Both the position numbers and the translations under genes were made by a program. Positions 34,775 to 47,800 of a stretch of 64,000 nucleotides of DNA are shown in pieces. The DNA is taken from positions 6,073,985 to 6,137,984 of the forward strand of contig NC_069133.1 of the NCBI RefSeq assembly GCF_026914265.1. The letters are read 5' to 3'. The number at the start of each line of letters is the position of its first letter. The stretch's first letter is position 1. This stretch comes from Mya arenaria. Its lineage: Eukaryota > Mollusca > Bivalvia > Myida > Myidae. The notes below the pieces were generated by a model. It was given only the letters and a program-made list of their open reading frames with translations. It was not told the DNA's origin and ran no database searches.

Positions 34775-35420
34775 AGGTTAATAAAGAGTTTTTATCTTTA
34801 AATATATCAACCGAAGTTAAATTAACAATGATGACGGTTCCATTCATATACTAGTATGTAAGATTTCGGGCAACTTCGTCTACACTTCCAAAGAATATTT
34901 GAATGTCTTTCATGTATGTCTCGGGAACAACATATAGAAAATATAACCACTTATTGTTTGCTGAAACATCGACAGAAAGCATGCTCCGAAATTTAAAGAA
35001 TTGTATGTTCAAATTCGAAAGGTTGTCGTAAGCCCTTTCTATAGCTATGTCTCTGTCCAACGGGCATATTTTGCAAAACATTTCAGATTATATTTCTATG
35101 TCATCGTTCTTTTTTGGAGATTGTTCCGGCTTCGTAATGATTCTTTGAACAAAGTTAGTGTCAAAGACAAAATGGTCATGGCCAAGCTTTCGAATATCAG
35201 ACACCTCACAGGAGTTTGTGTCGCATCTCCTGTATAGTATTTCTAGATCAGCTACCGACATTTTGCATTTCTTAGCCTTTTCATATTGCATCTTATATCT
35301 ATGAGTATGCATATCCTCCTTTTGGTAAATAACAACTTAATACCTTATGCTCTTTGAGATTAAATCGCCTTAAACCTAAGGTTTACTTTATACACCATTT
35401 CCACCTGAGGCAACATTATT
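34775..35420 (-). pseudogene. Relic of RIG-I-like receptor 3' end
   Basis: The minus strand matches the last exon of the receptor at 38182-38803 along about 640 bp, including 3' untranslated sequence. Readable pieces include DLEILYRRC, SDIRKLGHDHFVFD, FCKICPLDRD, FKFRSMLSVDVSANNKWL and FFGSVDEVA. One zinc cysteine is changed (LCRRC has become LYRRC), there is a frame break between the halves, and no helicase exons lie upstream. It is a dead partial duplicate. Its downstream end abuts the LINE fragment. Confidence 0.85.
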
Positions 35421-35589
35421 CAACGTTTGTTTGTGTGAATGAGGTGAATCGTAAAATAATATTTTGATCATCCTGACATAATCCGATTAATTGTATGCCA
35501 TAATAATCATGGTGACTGACGGCTACCACAGTACATAAATAAGCGACAAAGCAGTAATAGTGTAATCAACATACAGCTATACACGCCAA

Positions 35590-36236
35590 TGCGTGTTGAC
35601 GCGTTTGATGAATTTTACAAACCACGAGTATGTATAACAATTTGTTCTATTGTGGTACCGTCTGTAGCCTCGTCTGCAATGAATCAAAAACATGGGATTT
35701 TGTTGCAGTCTCTCACATTATCGCCGACAATAATTTCTCCACATATGTATTAAAATCATTCTGAATTTTAGGGAACGTGCACTTATTTGTGGTTTCCTTC
35801 TTCAGAAAATGGTCAAATAAAAGCCCAGTATCCTTACTTCTGTACTGAAGCAACTTAATGAGGTTCCCACCATCTTCTCTGTGACCTCTCAATGTTTGTA
35901 CCTGGTTTCCTCAAAGGATATTGATGTCTAAAGCATTTCAGTATCTGTCTGTTACTAACAACTGTGTCATGCCCGTCAGACAGTTAAGAAGAGATAACGT
36001 TCTCTTTACCTTCTTAAATCTTGATGAAGTTGTCTGTTATAAGAAGCGAACTTCCGCGTGATTACAACGTCTGGTGCATGTACTGTGGCGATCCATCCTA
36101 GATTGCTCCCGTTCTTGATTGGCGATACCCCGGAAGACTTTTCCTTCGAATCCTCACCTTGAGGACCAAAACACCGACTTTTCCCACAATACACACTATC
36201 CTTGCTTGTGGAATATCTCAACCAACTATTTGACAC
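35590..36236 (-). mobile_element. hAT/ZMYM-type transposase relic
   Basis: In several frames the minus strand reads like the N-terminal part of TTF zinc-finger transposases (ZMYM1-like): NSWLRYSTSKDSVYCG, then RGHREDGGNLIKLL, then TFPKIQNDFNTYVEKLL, then DGTTIEQI. In intact relatives the order is TTF finger, LRGHRD, IQNE and ADETTD, as seen here. Stops and frame changes separate the pieces and the catalytic C-terminal half is missing, so it is a decayed DNA transposon or domesticated-gene relic. Confidence 0.65.
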
Positions 36237-36619
36237 GAACCAGTGAGGCTGTCACCGCGTCGAGCTTGATCCAATAAGAAAAGCAAATATTAATGTCGAG
36301 TTGACATCTCGTGTATGGACGATATGCGCAGATACGTATTATATGATTAACAGATTGAAACCGAGTCCCTAAATTGAAATAAAACTGAATATTCATTAAG
36401 AAAAATATCTTTGATAAAAGTTATGTAGAATTGACATACTACAATAGTTCATATAAAAATACATTTTATAATTATTATCCAAACTGTTAATAACATTGAA
36501 ATAAATGATAGAGCTTATCTTGCAATATTTAAATATAATAAAAGGGATTAGAAGTGTAGTTCTAATGTGAACATTTGCTACATTTATAATTGTATGTAAC
36601 TATATATAATTTATAAATA

Positions 36620-36661
36620 CTTCTTTTCCTCTTCTTCTTTTTCTTCTTCTTCTTTCTTTTC

Positions 36662-36726
<65 letters not shown>

Positions 36727-36776
36727 CTTCTTCTTCTTCTTCTTCTTCTTCTTCTTCTTCTTCTTCTTCTTCTTCA
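36620..36776. repeat. Compound CTT/GTT/CTT microsatellite
   Basis: An interrupted (CTT)n passes to about 20 GTT units and then about 16 TTC units. A similar CTT-rich tract at 62266-62322 holds the same place in the duplicated flank. The long poly-Glu/Gln and poly-Leu/Phe open frames across it are artefacts. Confidence 0.95.
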
Positions 36777-37082
36777 GTCGTTTGCCATTCAAATATATTA
36801 AGGCTCTTGGAATATGTTGTGACGATATTGTCTTTCTTAAAATTGGACATATAAAGAACTTCTTACAAAGTTTGTGTTACCTTGGTAATACATGGAATTT
36901 CGGATTTCTGTTTTGGAGTTTCGAAATATTATCTGATTTTTATATTTTTGTTGGTATTGTACATGATGGAGTGTTTCGACGTATTTGTTGATGGTACAAA
37001 TATTTTACCAGGTTATCGTTATAACTTTGGAATGCCAGCTGATTTTTGGGGTATTTAAATTTAATCGGGGTATACATACATT

Positions 37083-37853
37083 GATCATGTAACCAGATTG
37101 AAGACATTAAAAAGCGTCATTTTTGTATGACGTGAGATAAATATATATACCCCTAAAGGTTTTGAAAGAGTATGTTTCAATAAAGTTGATATGCTAAAAG
37201 ATTATATGTTTAACTAAGATATATTTCTGTTTAAAAGAAAAAAAAGTTGCGGTAGATCAGCATTTACTTCTCAAAAAGCATCTTCATACAAATCAATAAT
37301 CTAAGTACTGTTTTTTATTAAATCCTTTATAACATAACATTCTCACAAATATAAAGCAAATTACAAGTATTGTACCTTGCGACACAAAAAGCAAAATACA
37401 CAATGCATGTCAGCAACAATAAAAATATGGTTTAAAAGATACTGTATACAGAATATACATCACAGACATGACTTGTTAATAACCAAGTGCCTACAAACAG
37501 GGCATCATTGATTGTGGGTTACTGAGCTTGTCCGTGTTTCTTCTATTGTATTATCAATACAAGCCTAACACAATCGGATTTGAAAAGAGAACATTTAAAC
37601 AAATTTAAATACATCTTTTGTCACATTTGATAATTAATACTGCATAAAACATGTCACAGTTTTTGAAGTGTTAGTGTTAAATAAACATCGTTCAAGATAA
37701 GTAAGACCTTACGCCTAATAGAAACCTTCCTCGTATCAGAAAGCGCAACACAAGAAGTTTTCCTTAAAACAATAATGCTCCTAAAACAGAGTATTCCCCT
37801 TAGCTTATCTATTTGTTTATATTCATTTAAAAGATTACAATTGGTGCTTCAGA
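37083..37853. repeat. 3' flank of the receptor, duplicated unit A
   Basis: This stretch, 330 bp beyond the receptor stop, recurs at about 62690-63200 and 63215-64000. Landmarks include ATGTCAGCAACAATAAAAAT, GTTACTGAGCTTGTCC and AATTGGTGCTTCAGA. It may be 3' untranslated sequence (a possible minus-strand ATTAAA at 37923-37918 and an AATAAA at 37319-37314) or flank. Confidence 0.85.
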
Positions 37854-38181
37854 CAAATAAGTTCACATAGTACTTAGTATACAGATATTCGTAATATATT
37901 TCGTTTCTTTGATTAAATTTAATGAATAAATTTTCAAAACAATACTGATAGTCTGCACTTAAAGACTGATCTACGTCCGAAACATAAAGCGAACATACAA
38001 AATAAGGGAATACAAACTACTGATCCTTAGATAATAACAATGCAAGTTTTATAATAAAGTCTAAAGCATTCATCATACACAACGTCCACAGATTATATAT
38101 ATAAAAAAGAGTTGTTATCTCTAAATGTATCGACTCATGTCGACGGAACGCTGATCAAAGTTCCATTTGAATAAAAACAGT

Positions 38182-38803
38182 TTAGGCTACTTCGTCTACA
38201 GTTCCAAAGAACATTGGAATGTCTTCCAGGGTCATCTCGGGGACAGCATATGGAACTTCTATCCACTTCTTGCATGCTGAGACATCGGCAGAACGCATGT
38301 TCCGAAATTTGAAGCATTGTATTTTCAAAATCCAAAGGTCGACGCCATCCCTTTCTGCAACTTTTCCCCAGTCCATTGGGCATTTTTTACAGAACATTTT
38401 GGATTTCTTTTCTATGCCGTCGTACTTTTTGGGGGTTATGTGCGGTTTCGTGGTGAATCTGTTTTTGCAAAGCTCTTATCCAAGACAAGATGGTCATGGC
38501 CAAGCTTTCGAATGTCAGAAACATGACAGACCTTTGTGTTGCATCTCCTGCAAAGTATTTCCAAATCATCTTCCGACATTTTGCTTTTATTAGCCTTTTC
38601 GTATTCCATCTTATATCTATGTTTTTGCATCTCCTCCCTCTGGTATATAGCAACCTTATACCCAATGGTCTTTGGGTTAAGCCGCTTAAATTCATCCATC
38701 GCCTTATACATCAGGTTTGCTTTGTACGCGTTCACCATTTCCTGTTCCACTTGTTTGTCGCCTCCAACTATAACATGAGTGGCGCCCTTATTCCTGCTGC
38801 GAC
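38182..38803 (-). other. Receptor C-terminal zinc-binding domain (exon 22)
   Basis: The last exon opens by completing motif VI (GRSRNKG), passes through the pincer-like helix region, and ends with the C-terminal RNA-binding domain. Both zinc pairs are kept: LCRRC and FCKKC. The domain then reads KFRNMRSADVSACKKWIEV and ends FFGTVDEVA. Between SDIRKLGHDHLVLDKSF and TTKPHITPKKYDG the frame slips by one missing base near an AAAAA run at about 38465. Confidence 0.85.
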
Positions 38804-41800
38804 CTGAGAATAGAAAAAAAATACCATAAACAATATGTTACTATTCATCATGAAATGGCCTTGTGCGTGTTAAATTAAAAACCGTTTTTCGTATATATCA
38901 CAAAATTATGTTTCGCTTCAATTTTGCCTGGCTAGAGACTGAATGAGAGACAGTTCGGAGGCACTTAATAGCAGTCAAGAATGGATTGGAGCTGGATATA
39001 CTGTGAACAGAGTTCTATTGACCTTTCATTTGTATCTTGGTTTGAAATCATCCCCGGAGTAGTTGTAATTCACCACGATGTTACAATCAGGAACGTCTAT
39101 GCCCTCTGTTCCGACGGAGGTGCAAACCATCACCTTGTAATGCCCTTCCCTGAACTTTTCTACAGTCTCGGTTTGAACGCTCTCAGTCATACCTGTAGGA
39201 TTTATAACAATACCACAATGGTACTGCATGATGATTTACAATAAAAGAGCTACATGGACACGCCAAGAAGTCAAACTTTTAACACGTCACAGGGCTAATG
39301 CATTATGGACACTGTGCCTGAGACACACAGCACAGGCAGACCACACATACATAAAATATCTGTATAAAAAATGTACCGACTTAAGTTTGTTTGGCCTTCT
39401 AAAATACTACTTAACAGTAGCTTAAAACGACAAATTATTTCATGATTTCAACTGAACCTAAAACCATTTATACAAGTAGTGATATTCATATATTATTCAA
39501 AAGGTCAAGAGGAGGATGCAAATGCTGATTTCTCCTTATTTGTTAATGGCTACAAATTCGACACCTCGTTAATTTTACAGTCACGATCCTTTCTTTTAAT
39601 TCTATGTAATGTCATTTACATCGTGTGAACTAAGTTTCATGTGAATATTGTAAACGTTTTGAAAAATGAGCAGGATTGAGCTTTGAGCAATATTCTTTGA
39701 CAGCACTAACGCCAACACTAAGGCTATCCTAACTCGACATTCATTAACTGTTTTATTTGAGTATTACCTTGGTCCGCTCCGCGGGTTTGTTGGCCATGAA
39801 GTGGGCTTGCCCGAACACCCATATCTCGCAGATCTCTATCGATATACTCTGCCAATGCTCTGCACGTTGCCCGTGCCTTCACAAATACTATTGCTCGCGG
39901 GTCATCTTTCTGTTCCTGGATCATCTGGCGCAATTGATCGCTGACTATTTTCACATTTGGGTTTTCAGTCTCTTTTTCTTTTGCTCTTGAAGACAAATTT
40001 CTCTGAACATCTGTGAAATATACTTAATATAAATACCACTGTTTGACTCATGTAAACTAGAGAGAACTATGAATTTAATAATTTAAAAAACACACATTCA
40101 AAAGACTTCAACAATTGGTTCGCTCTTACAATTTTATACAACTTTTTGTAACACATACCCAACAACTTTTTGAAAAGAATTCTTTCTTGATCTGTGTGCT
40201 TGCCTCTCCTTTGACTTTCTAAGGTATGTTTCTCTGCCAGGTAGTTAATGACGTGTTTCAGTTGCAAAAGATTGTTGACTTCCAGGGCGGAATTGTACAC
40301 CTGAAAAGAACACCGGCTTGCGCAATTATTTGCTTCAATATCGTTCTGCATACATGAAGTTTATTGTTTATTACAATAATAAATTTTGTAACGTAGAACA
40401 TAGTCAATAATATACATAATAATACATAGTCTGATATAATGAAATACATATTAAATGACTAAATAATGCTGTACATTCAAATAACGTGCACAGGAGCTGA
40501 TGTCTCGCGCCGTGTCGTGATCTGTTACGTTCAGTTGTGCCGCTTTTTCAAGATCAACAGTCCACTTGTTATATGCCTGTGACTCCTTTTCCGCTGGCCT
40601 TTTCTTCATCATTAAATCAGTAAGATCAGGCTGTGAAAACGCCATATCTGTAATTGGAATACCATTTTTGGTTTTAATCGCTTAAAACGTAAACCGATGT
40701 TGTAGATCAATACTCAATGTCATATTTGCCAAAGATAGAACATTCTAAGCCTACTTGTTATACGGAAGACTGTTTCATTTGTCGTTGATATTGTTCTGAC
40801 CCAACATTCATCTTCCTGTACAGTTAAGGACATTTTCTCAATATATCACGTAAGGCTGTCAGTTACAAATATGGAAGGCAAACACCATAAACGGAATTGA
40901 TTATCGATAATAGTTTGGTCCGATTCAGCAACACTTATACTTTCATCACGTCCTATCAAAACGTATATTGACCAGATTTACAAACAAAATTTAAATTTTA
41001 AACCGTCTAAAAATAACGTTATTGGAAGCTCACCTTCAAGTAACGATTCTGTGTCATTGATTGCACTGAACAAGAAATCCCTTCCAGGATCAGGGTCCCG
41101 TGTTACCATCTTTACAACTTCTGCGAATCAAAATATTTACCTTTAATTAACCTCAATACTTCTGTGAAAAACTACAGAAACAAGCTCAGTAGCAAAAAGT
41201 TTAAACATAAACTCGGTTTAATGGCACTGGGTTAACGCCAAAGACATAGAACACAAACAACAAGAAAATCACAAAAAACAAGAAACATGGAAGAACAGCA
41301 TAAATCTCCACAAACAGCACAGTGCATACATACTATAAAACAAGAGCTGTCACAGAGACAGCGTGCGAAACATGCATGGATCACTGTCAGATTAGATTTC
41401 AATGCAATACATGATCTGCTGAGATATTAACAAAAATTTGGTGACATGCAAAATTTTAACTAGAATTTTTAAGTCTTATAATAAAGGGCCATTATTTGCA
41501 AAATACAGTTATCTGACATGGTTATTCAATTAGGCTGGGTGGTTCAATACCATTGTATAAAGTCTCACAGGTGTTCGGATCATGATGGTGAACAAGTGTG
41601 CAAAGTTTGAAAGGCAAATGTCAATGGACTTTGAAAATATCTGAGGTAGTACGCAAACTTTAACATAAGTTCTAAGTAAAAAAGGGCATACCATTGTAAA
41701 AAAGCTTGAAACTGTGACCTCCTCCTGTACACAGGTTGAGATTATGATGGTGAACAAGTGTGCAAAGTTTTAAAGCCATATATCGATGGACTTTGAAATT

Positions 41801-44800
41801 ATTTGAGGTGGAACGTAAACTTTAACGTAAATTCTAAGTCGAAAAAGCGGCATAAATCTGTCAAAATGTTTGATACAGTTACCAGCTCATGCGTACAGGT
41901 TGGTGGCATGATGGTTAACAAGGGTGCAAAGTTTCAAAGCCAGATGTCAATGGACTTTGAAAATATTGAGGTGGTACACAAACTCTTACAAAAATATTAA
42001 CATATGTGGTTACGCCGACGCCGACGCCAACGCTCGGGTGACTAGGATAGCTCTCATTATTCTTCGAATAGTCGAGCTAAAAACTAGGTATGTTTATCAA
42101 GGATTATTAGGTACTGCCTTGGAACGGTCGGTAAAATGTAAACTGTGGGTTTAAACCAGTTTACGTACACAAACATCATGTACTAATTACCCTACACTCT
42201 TATCCGAATAATCCAAAACAATGAAAGCTTATCCCAAGAATGTATTGGTTTTCTTTTAAATACACTTTACACAGCTTTTGGATTGGTCAGGGCATTTCTT
42301 ATAAAAAGATCGGATGTTGTATGGGCTAGCCCGACTGTATCGATGTAGTGCAGGACAACATACCTAGCACTAAGTTTAAAATAGTATATTATCCAATGAA
42401 ATTAGCTTACCTGTTTTCGGTATATTGATCCATTTAATTAGGTTTGCCTTGCATCGTTCAACAGTTGATAAGATTGGTGTGTCAAGCTTTGCACAAAGGT
42501 GCAGAATATAATCAACAGCTTCCTCAACGGTTCTCGACGGCCCGATACCGATTGAAGCTGTTAGACCAACGATCTGTATAAGACAATCATTGTTTAATTG
42601 ACACATACGAGTATTCGAAATCATTGGGATGAAGAGTTGACAAATATGTCATGCAGAAATAAACTGACAAGTAAGCTATTTAGCACATTAACGCCACATA
42701 CGAGATTGTGTATGTACTGAATACGTGTCATTTACAAGCGTGTACCTGTGGTAATCCCTCTGTTCGTTTTTCCTTTTCTACAAGATACCTTCGAGCAAGT
42801 CTGGCGTAAGGCTCATCTCCCCTTGTGTAGTGACACTCATCGAAAATCAACAGCGAAAATCTGTTGAGGGTTTCAATGTTTTTGCTGTCAAGATTGTTAA
42901 TCAGTACTTGCGGGGTTAAACACATGATATCATAGTTGACCACACAGGCGTCCAACATTCGGGAATCTTTTTCTTCACCAGTGACTAGCTTGGTCTAAAT
43001 ATATTAGGATAGCGCACGTATATGTATTGAATTGTACACTAAAAACTCAATTTTTCTGATGCTGATCATGTTTGTCTCATCAAATAATACTGTTTTTGTT
43101 AGTAAATCAAGAAGGTATGTATCGATTCTATTTAAATCACTTGATCTTAATAATGTTAAGGCTAAAAACGTGTTTTCAACCAACACAGGTTGTAATAAAT
43201 TAAAGCATGCATAAGACGCCATATCATTGCTCAAAAACGTTAAATCAAACCTGGTATTGTGGAAGATAACGTTTAAACCTATCCGCATGTTGCTTTATAA
43301 GAACGCCTGTTCTGGCCATAAACACAACCTTCTTTGGTGCTAAAAATGATAATAATAAAATGCAAAATATTAACATGCATACCTTTTTTCAATCACATGA
43401 TTTTGTATATTACTATTAAGCAAATGCATCTATAAAAAGATATCAAGATTTGAAAAGTGCTTTATACATTACGCAACCATTATCACTATGGTAAATGAAT
43501 ATCAACATTTAAGTGTAGTATTATTTTCTTTTTGTTGCTAGGAGATGATTAGAAATATTGAATTCTGACATGGAAACCAAATGAACCAAATGGCTAGGTA
43601 AGAGTTGTTAACTTCATTATTAGTATATTTTCCTAACAAATCTGTTCACTTGTTCACTACAAAGTAAAAAAAAACAATACCTGTAATATCCTTAACCAAA
43701 GTCATTCTCTCAGGTCTTATATTCAGGTCCTTTAAGTTTTCAATGTCCGAACCGCCATCTATTAGATGTCCACTATGGGTTCCCCGTTGAAGCATTTGTT
43801 TCTGCAATTCAGACGCCGACGTTGCTTCAAATGTCTCGCCTGTAGACGGAGTTGGTGCCTCAATGTAATCTAAAGTATTGAAAACAAGTCTTTTTGGGAA
43901 TTATCACTTGTAAAAATGTTAAAAAATAATGATGTTTAAAAGTGCAGGAATTATCCTCATTCTAGTAAATTCAAAGTGACTTAAGTATTGATTCAATTTT
44001 TCAGTGCGTTCATGCGCTCGAACGTTCAGTCGTGTGTTTTTGCAAATCGATGAAGCGCGCTAGTACTTCACGGAAAAATACACAATTTAGCCAAATCGAA
44101 GCAAAAACTTCTATTTACATAATCCCCTCATCATAACTTTTTTCTCGACTTAAAAATCTACGCAATTTAATACCAATGAAAGAAAGAAAATCATCGAGAA
44201 ACTTTAATCTTGTATTTAACATATGCATGAACCTGGTGAGTCAGAGGCCACAAAAGTTCAGCCGGATAATGCAAAATTAATGCAAATGTTATCGCACAGA
44301 CAATAAGGTGCGAATGTAAATATTTTAACTTAAAAAAACAAGAAGGCAATGGAGTAAAACTTTGCGATCAGTAATACAACATGTTTGCAATGTTTATGGA
44401 ATAAAACCTGTTTTATCGCTAAATATAAATATTACCTTCAAAGACGTGCTTGTTTGCATCCGTATGGTGTGATTGTTGATTGAGGCCTGAATATAAATAT
44501 GTATATAACTAAGTCCCATAAGACATAACTTTGTTAATCGTAGTATACAAATATATGCATAGCTTTGGTTTTATTTGGATATCTCTAGATGTTGGCGACA
44601 TAAATCTAATTCTTAGTATCTTCACACAGAAAATTATTGATTGTATTAACCAAAATTGGCACAAATCTATTAACAGTTTGAGTCGGTGTTTTCATTATAA
44701 AGAATTTAAAACCTTGTTAAATGTAGAAAGTTATCTATTATGAGAGATACATTCATAAAATAGCATTTAGCAAATTTCAATGTTCAAATCATTAGTTATT

Positions 44801-47800
44801 AATTGAAACTGGCAGGCATACTCCTATCCTAAGAAAAGAACGTTTTTGGTGTTTATTTTCTAGATACTGTAAACGTTTTTGTTTTAGACTGCGGATACCA
44901 TGCTTTCTTTGTATGTCGTTAATACAATGTTATACGAACGCAATACTAAATCAATTGGTATTATACTGGTACGGAATTTGAAGATCTTTACAGCTATTAA
45001 ACACAAATCAATTTGAAGATCCTTGCAAAATGCCTTATCATGTATAACATCTCCTATTGAATATACATAGTTAAACTTAAGGGGAAGTCACCATGTTTTG
45101 ATACCTATCTTACCATTGTATCAATTAATAACCGAGAAACAACTTATGCTTTTTTGTTCGCGTTGTAATTTATGTGCTTTTGGCCGATGGCCTGTAACTA
45201 CTAAATAAACTATTTCTTTGACTTTAAATGTATTTAAATTAGGAACCATAATATTTTTAAATTGAATTAAATGAATAGAATTCAGTCTTACCAAACTTTG
45301 TCATAAATCCAGATGGAATTTCAAGGAAGAATGACTCCAATGTTTTTGCGAGAAAATGGTTCCCGGTGATGTGAAGTGCAAAAAGGAACCCACCGTACCA
45401 TTCAGTTGGTCTAAAATTGGAAACGCTCAATACAGGAAACACCCGCAAGATATTTCCAATTCACTTTTCTAGACTGGACTTTGCTGAGTTTGACTTTCAT
45501 CCTTCTGGCGACATTGCTCAGACTTATGAATAAGCTACTGTACAATCTAAGGAATCATATAAATTTGTCTTTATTTCGTAAATCGTATGCCAAAAGTTCA
45601 ACCTTTGTTGTCCATTTTGTCAGTTTCCAAAAAGATAATTGTCGTAAAATCTACCAACAGGTTAAATACAACTGTAATATTAAACCGTACAAAGTGGTTG
45701 AATTATCTAATAGGCTAGTAATTTGAAATATGATTTAAACGAGGCACACAATTTTCAAAAACTTCGATAAAACAGAAAACAAGATGGCTGCCTTTTAAAA
45801 TAATTTCCAGCATACTTCTTATATTAGGGAGAGTTTTCACAGTCAATGAAAATGTTCAATTTCTCTTATCCTGTATTCGGCGAGTTAAGTCGCCAATCAA
45901 AACGGCAGAAACTCATATTAGCCGACTTTGGTCGTCAATTGTCTGGTATTAATACTACGACTGCCCCCATATCGCGTCAAATACGTGATAGTTGATAAAT
46001 AATACCCATTATAAATCAAATATTACGGACAAAATGGACGACGAAGGCTAAAACAATGTTGTACTATTGCAAACGATTTACCAAAAAATATATGCTGCCT
46101 TAGACTGTACAGTGCAATCGCTTTACTCATAAATCTGTACAAAGTCATTATAAAGGATGCATATCAAAATCAGCAAAGTCCCATCTATAAAAGTAGAATC
46201 CATGAAGCATTCGCAAAAGTTAGTTAATGAAAAACTCACTAATTATGTGATTTCATACTGGCTAATGTAGCATTTGAGCTCGATTTTTTTTAAATATAAC
46301 CAAATATTTAAAGTATTCTTAACATTCACATAAAACTTGTTTTCATTCATTTAATAGATATAGATAATTCAAGTAAGAAAACCATCGTACCTCTTATTCC
46401 AATTCTGTCTTGTTAAAAGAATATTCACGGCAAGATATAGACTCAAGTCCATAAGTTCTCGTCGGTCAAAATCGTGTACATCCTTGTCCCTTTTTAATGA
46501 TGTTGCTATGTTAACTACCTCATCAACTTCCATTTCTAGGTTGGTGGCGAAAACCTGAATCATAGTCTTTCCATGCTTTCTCTCTTCTGGTATCTCTATT
46601 TCTGATTCTTTTAAACGTAACTTACCTTCCATACCTACAAAAATAGTGACAAGAGGAATATACTACATGTATTTCATAAATTGAATACTTGAAAAGAAAA
46701 CATATTTTCAGTTACTCAATACTGTACTAAGGCACTAGCAAAGGAGTGCACATCCGGCGTCCCCTCTAGCTACAATTTGTCAAAATAAATATTTTATATA
46801 AATATCGGAAAAAAAAACATACACTAAAATGCACAAATTCAGACTAGAAATATACTACTTGTCAAGAGGAATCTGAGACCGCTCCACCAACATTTAAACA
46901 TTTTATGATTTGGTTTTGGGGTGGAGGTCGCATGTCTTAAGATGTGCCCAAAAGCTGCACCACTCTAATGGCTAATGCCAAATTTTGGACAGCCACTAGC
47001 TAGTACTAACTATTGTACCATTATTATATACCACTACTTAATAAATCAATATATTTATTCCTCAACTTTTTATAAAACAAAACCAATGTTATTGTTAGAC
47101 GTTTCATAATCACTTGGCTTAACAGTTCTTTATTTATCTCATTTAAGAATCAAACCTTTATTTGCATAGTGAGGACATACTTATGTAAGAATATTGTAAT
47201 ATGGATTTAATAGCTATTTTAGCCAGGGTCTAAAAATATATATTTATTAAGAAATACACAAACTTTTGCAAAAACTCGGATCATCATCATTATTTTCGTG
47301 TTCTAAACCAGAATCAAGCTCATCTTTGTCCGGCTGTGCAGTGTTTTCGTCACGTACTGGATCTGGATCTAACGCAAAAACATAAGTACATTTATAGAAC
47401 CTGTTAACCAAACTAAACGATTATGATAATATTCGCGTATTGAGGACTTTCCAAGTTCAATCTCTTGATGGAGACTTTATTTAATTAATCACCCGTAATG
47501 TCTCTAACGTTTTATCCTTCTAGCGTAGCTGCGAAATATAAACAAACAGTATACTTAAGTCGCAATGCAAAAGATGCATGTGCATGCAAGTGCCCTGTCT
47601 TGCCAGTACGATGAGTTTTATAGTTAGCTCTTACAGTAATGTTGTAATGTTACATACCATTCGTACAACACTCGTCATCATTGACGTCTGTATCTTGGTT
47701 CTGGAAGAAATGTGTTTATAGAGACGGCAATGAATGTTTGAGAAAACTTACAAATTAAAATAGAAATTCGACATGTGCTAAAAAGAAAGCAGTTCAAAAC

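Noticed and set aside
36611-36991. Poly-Glu/Gln and poly-Leu/Phe proteins
   Set aside because: They are readings of the CTT/GTT microsatellite on both strands with no splice or start context.
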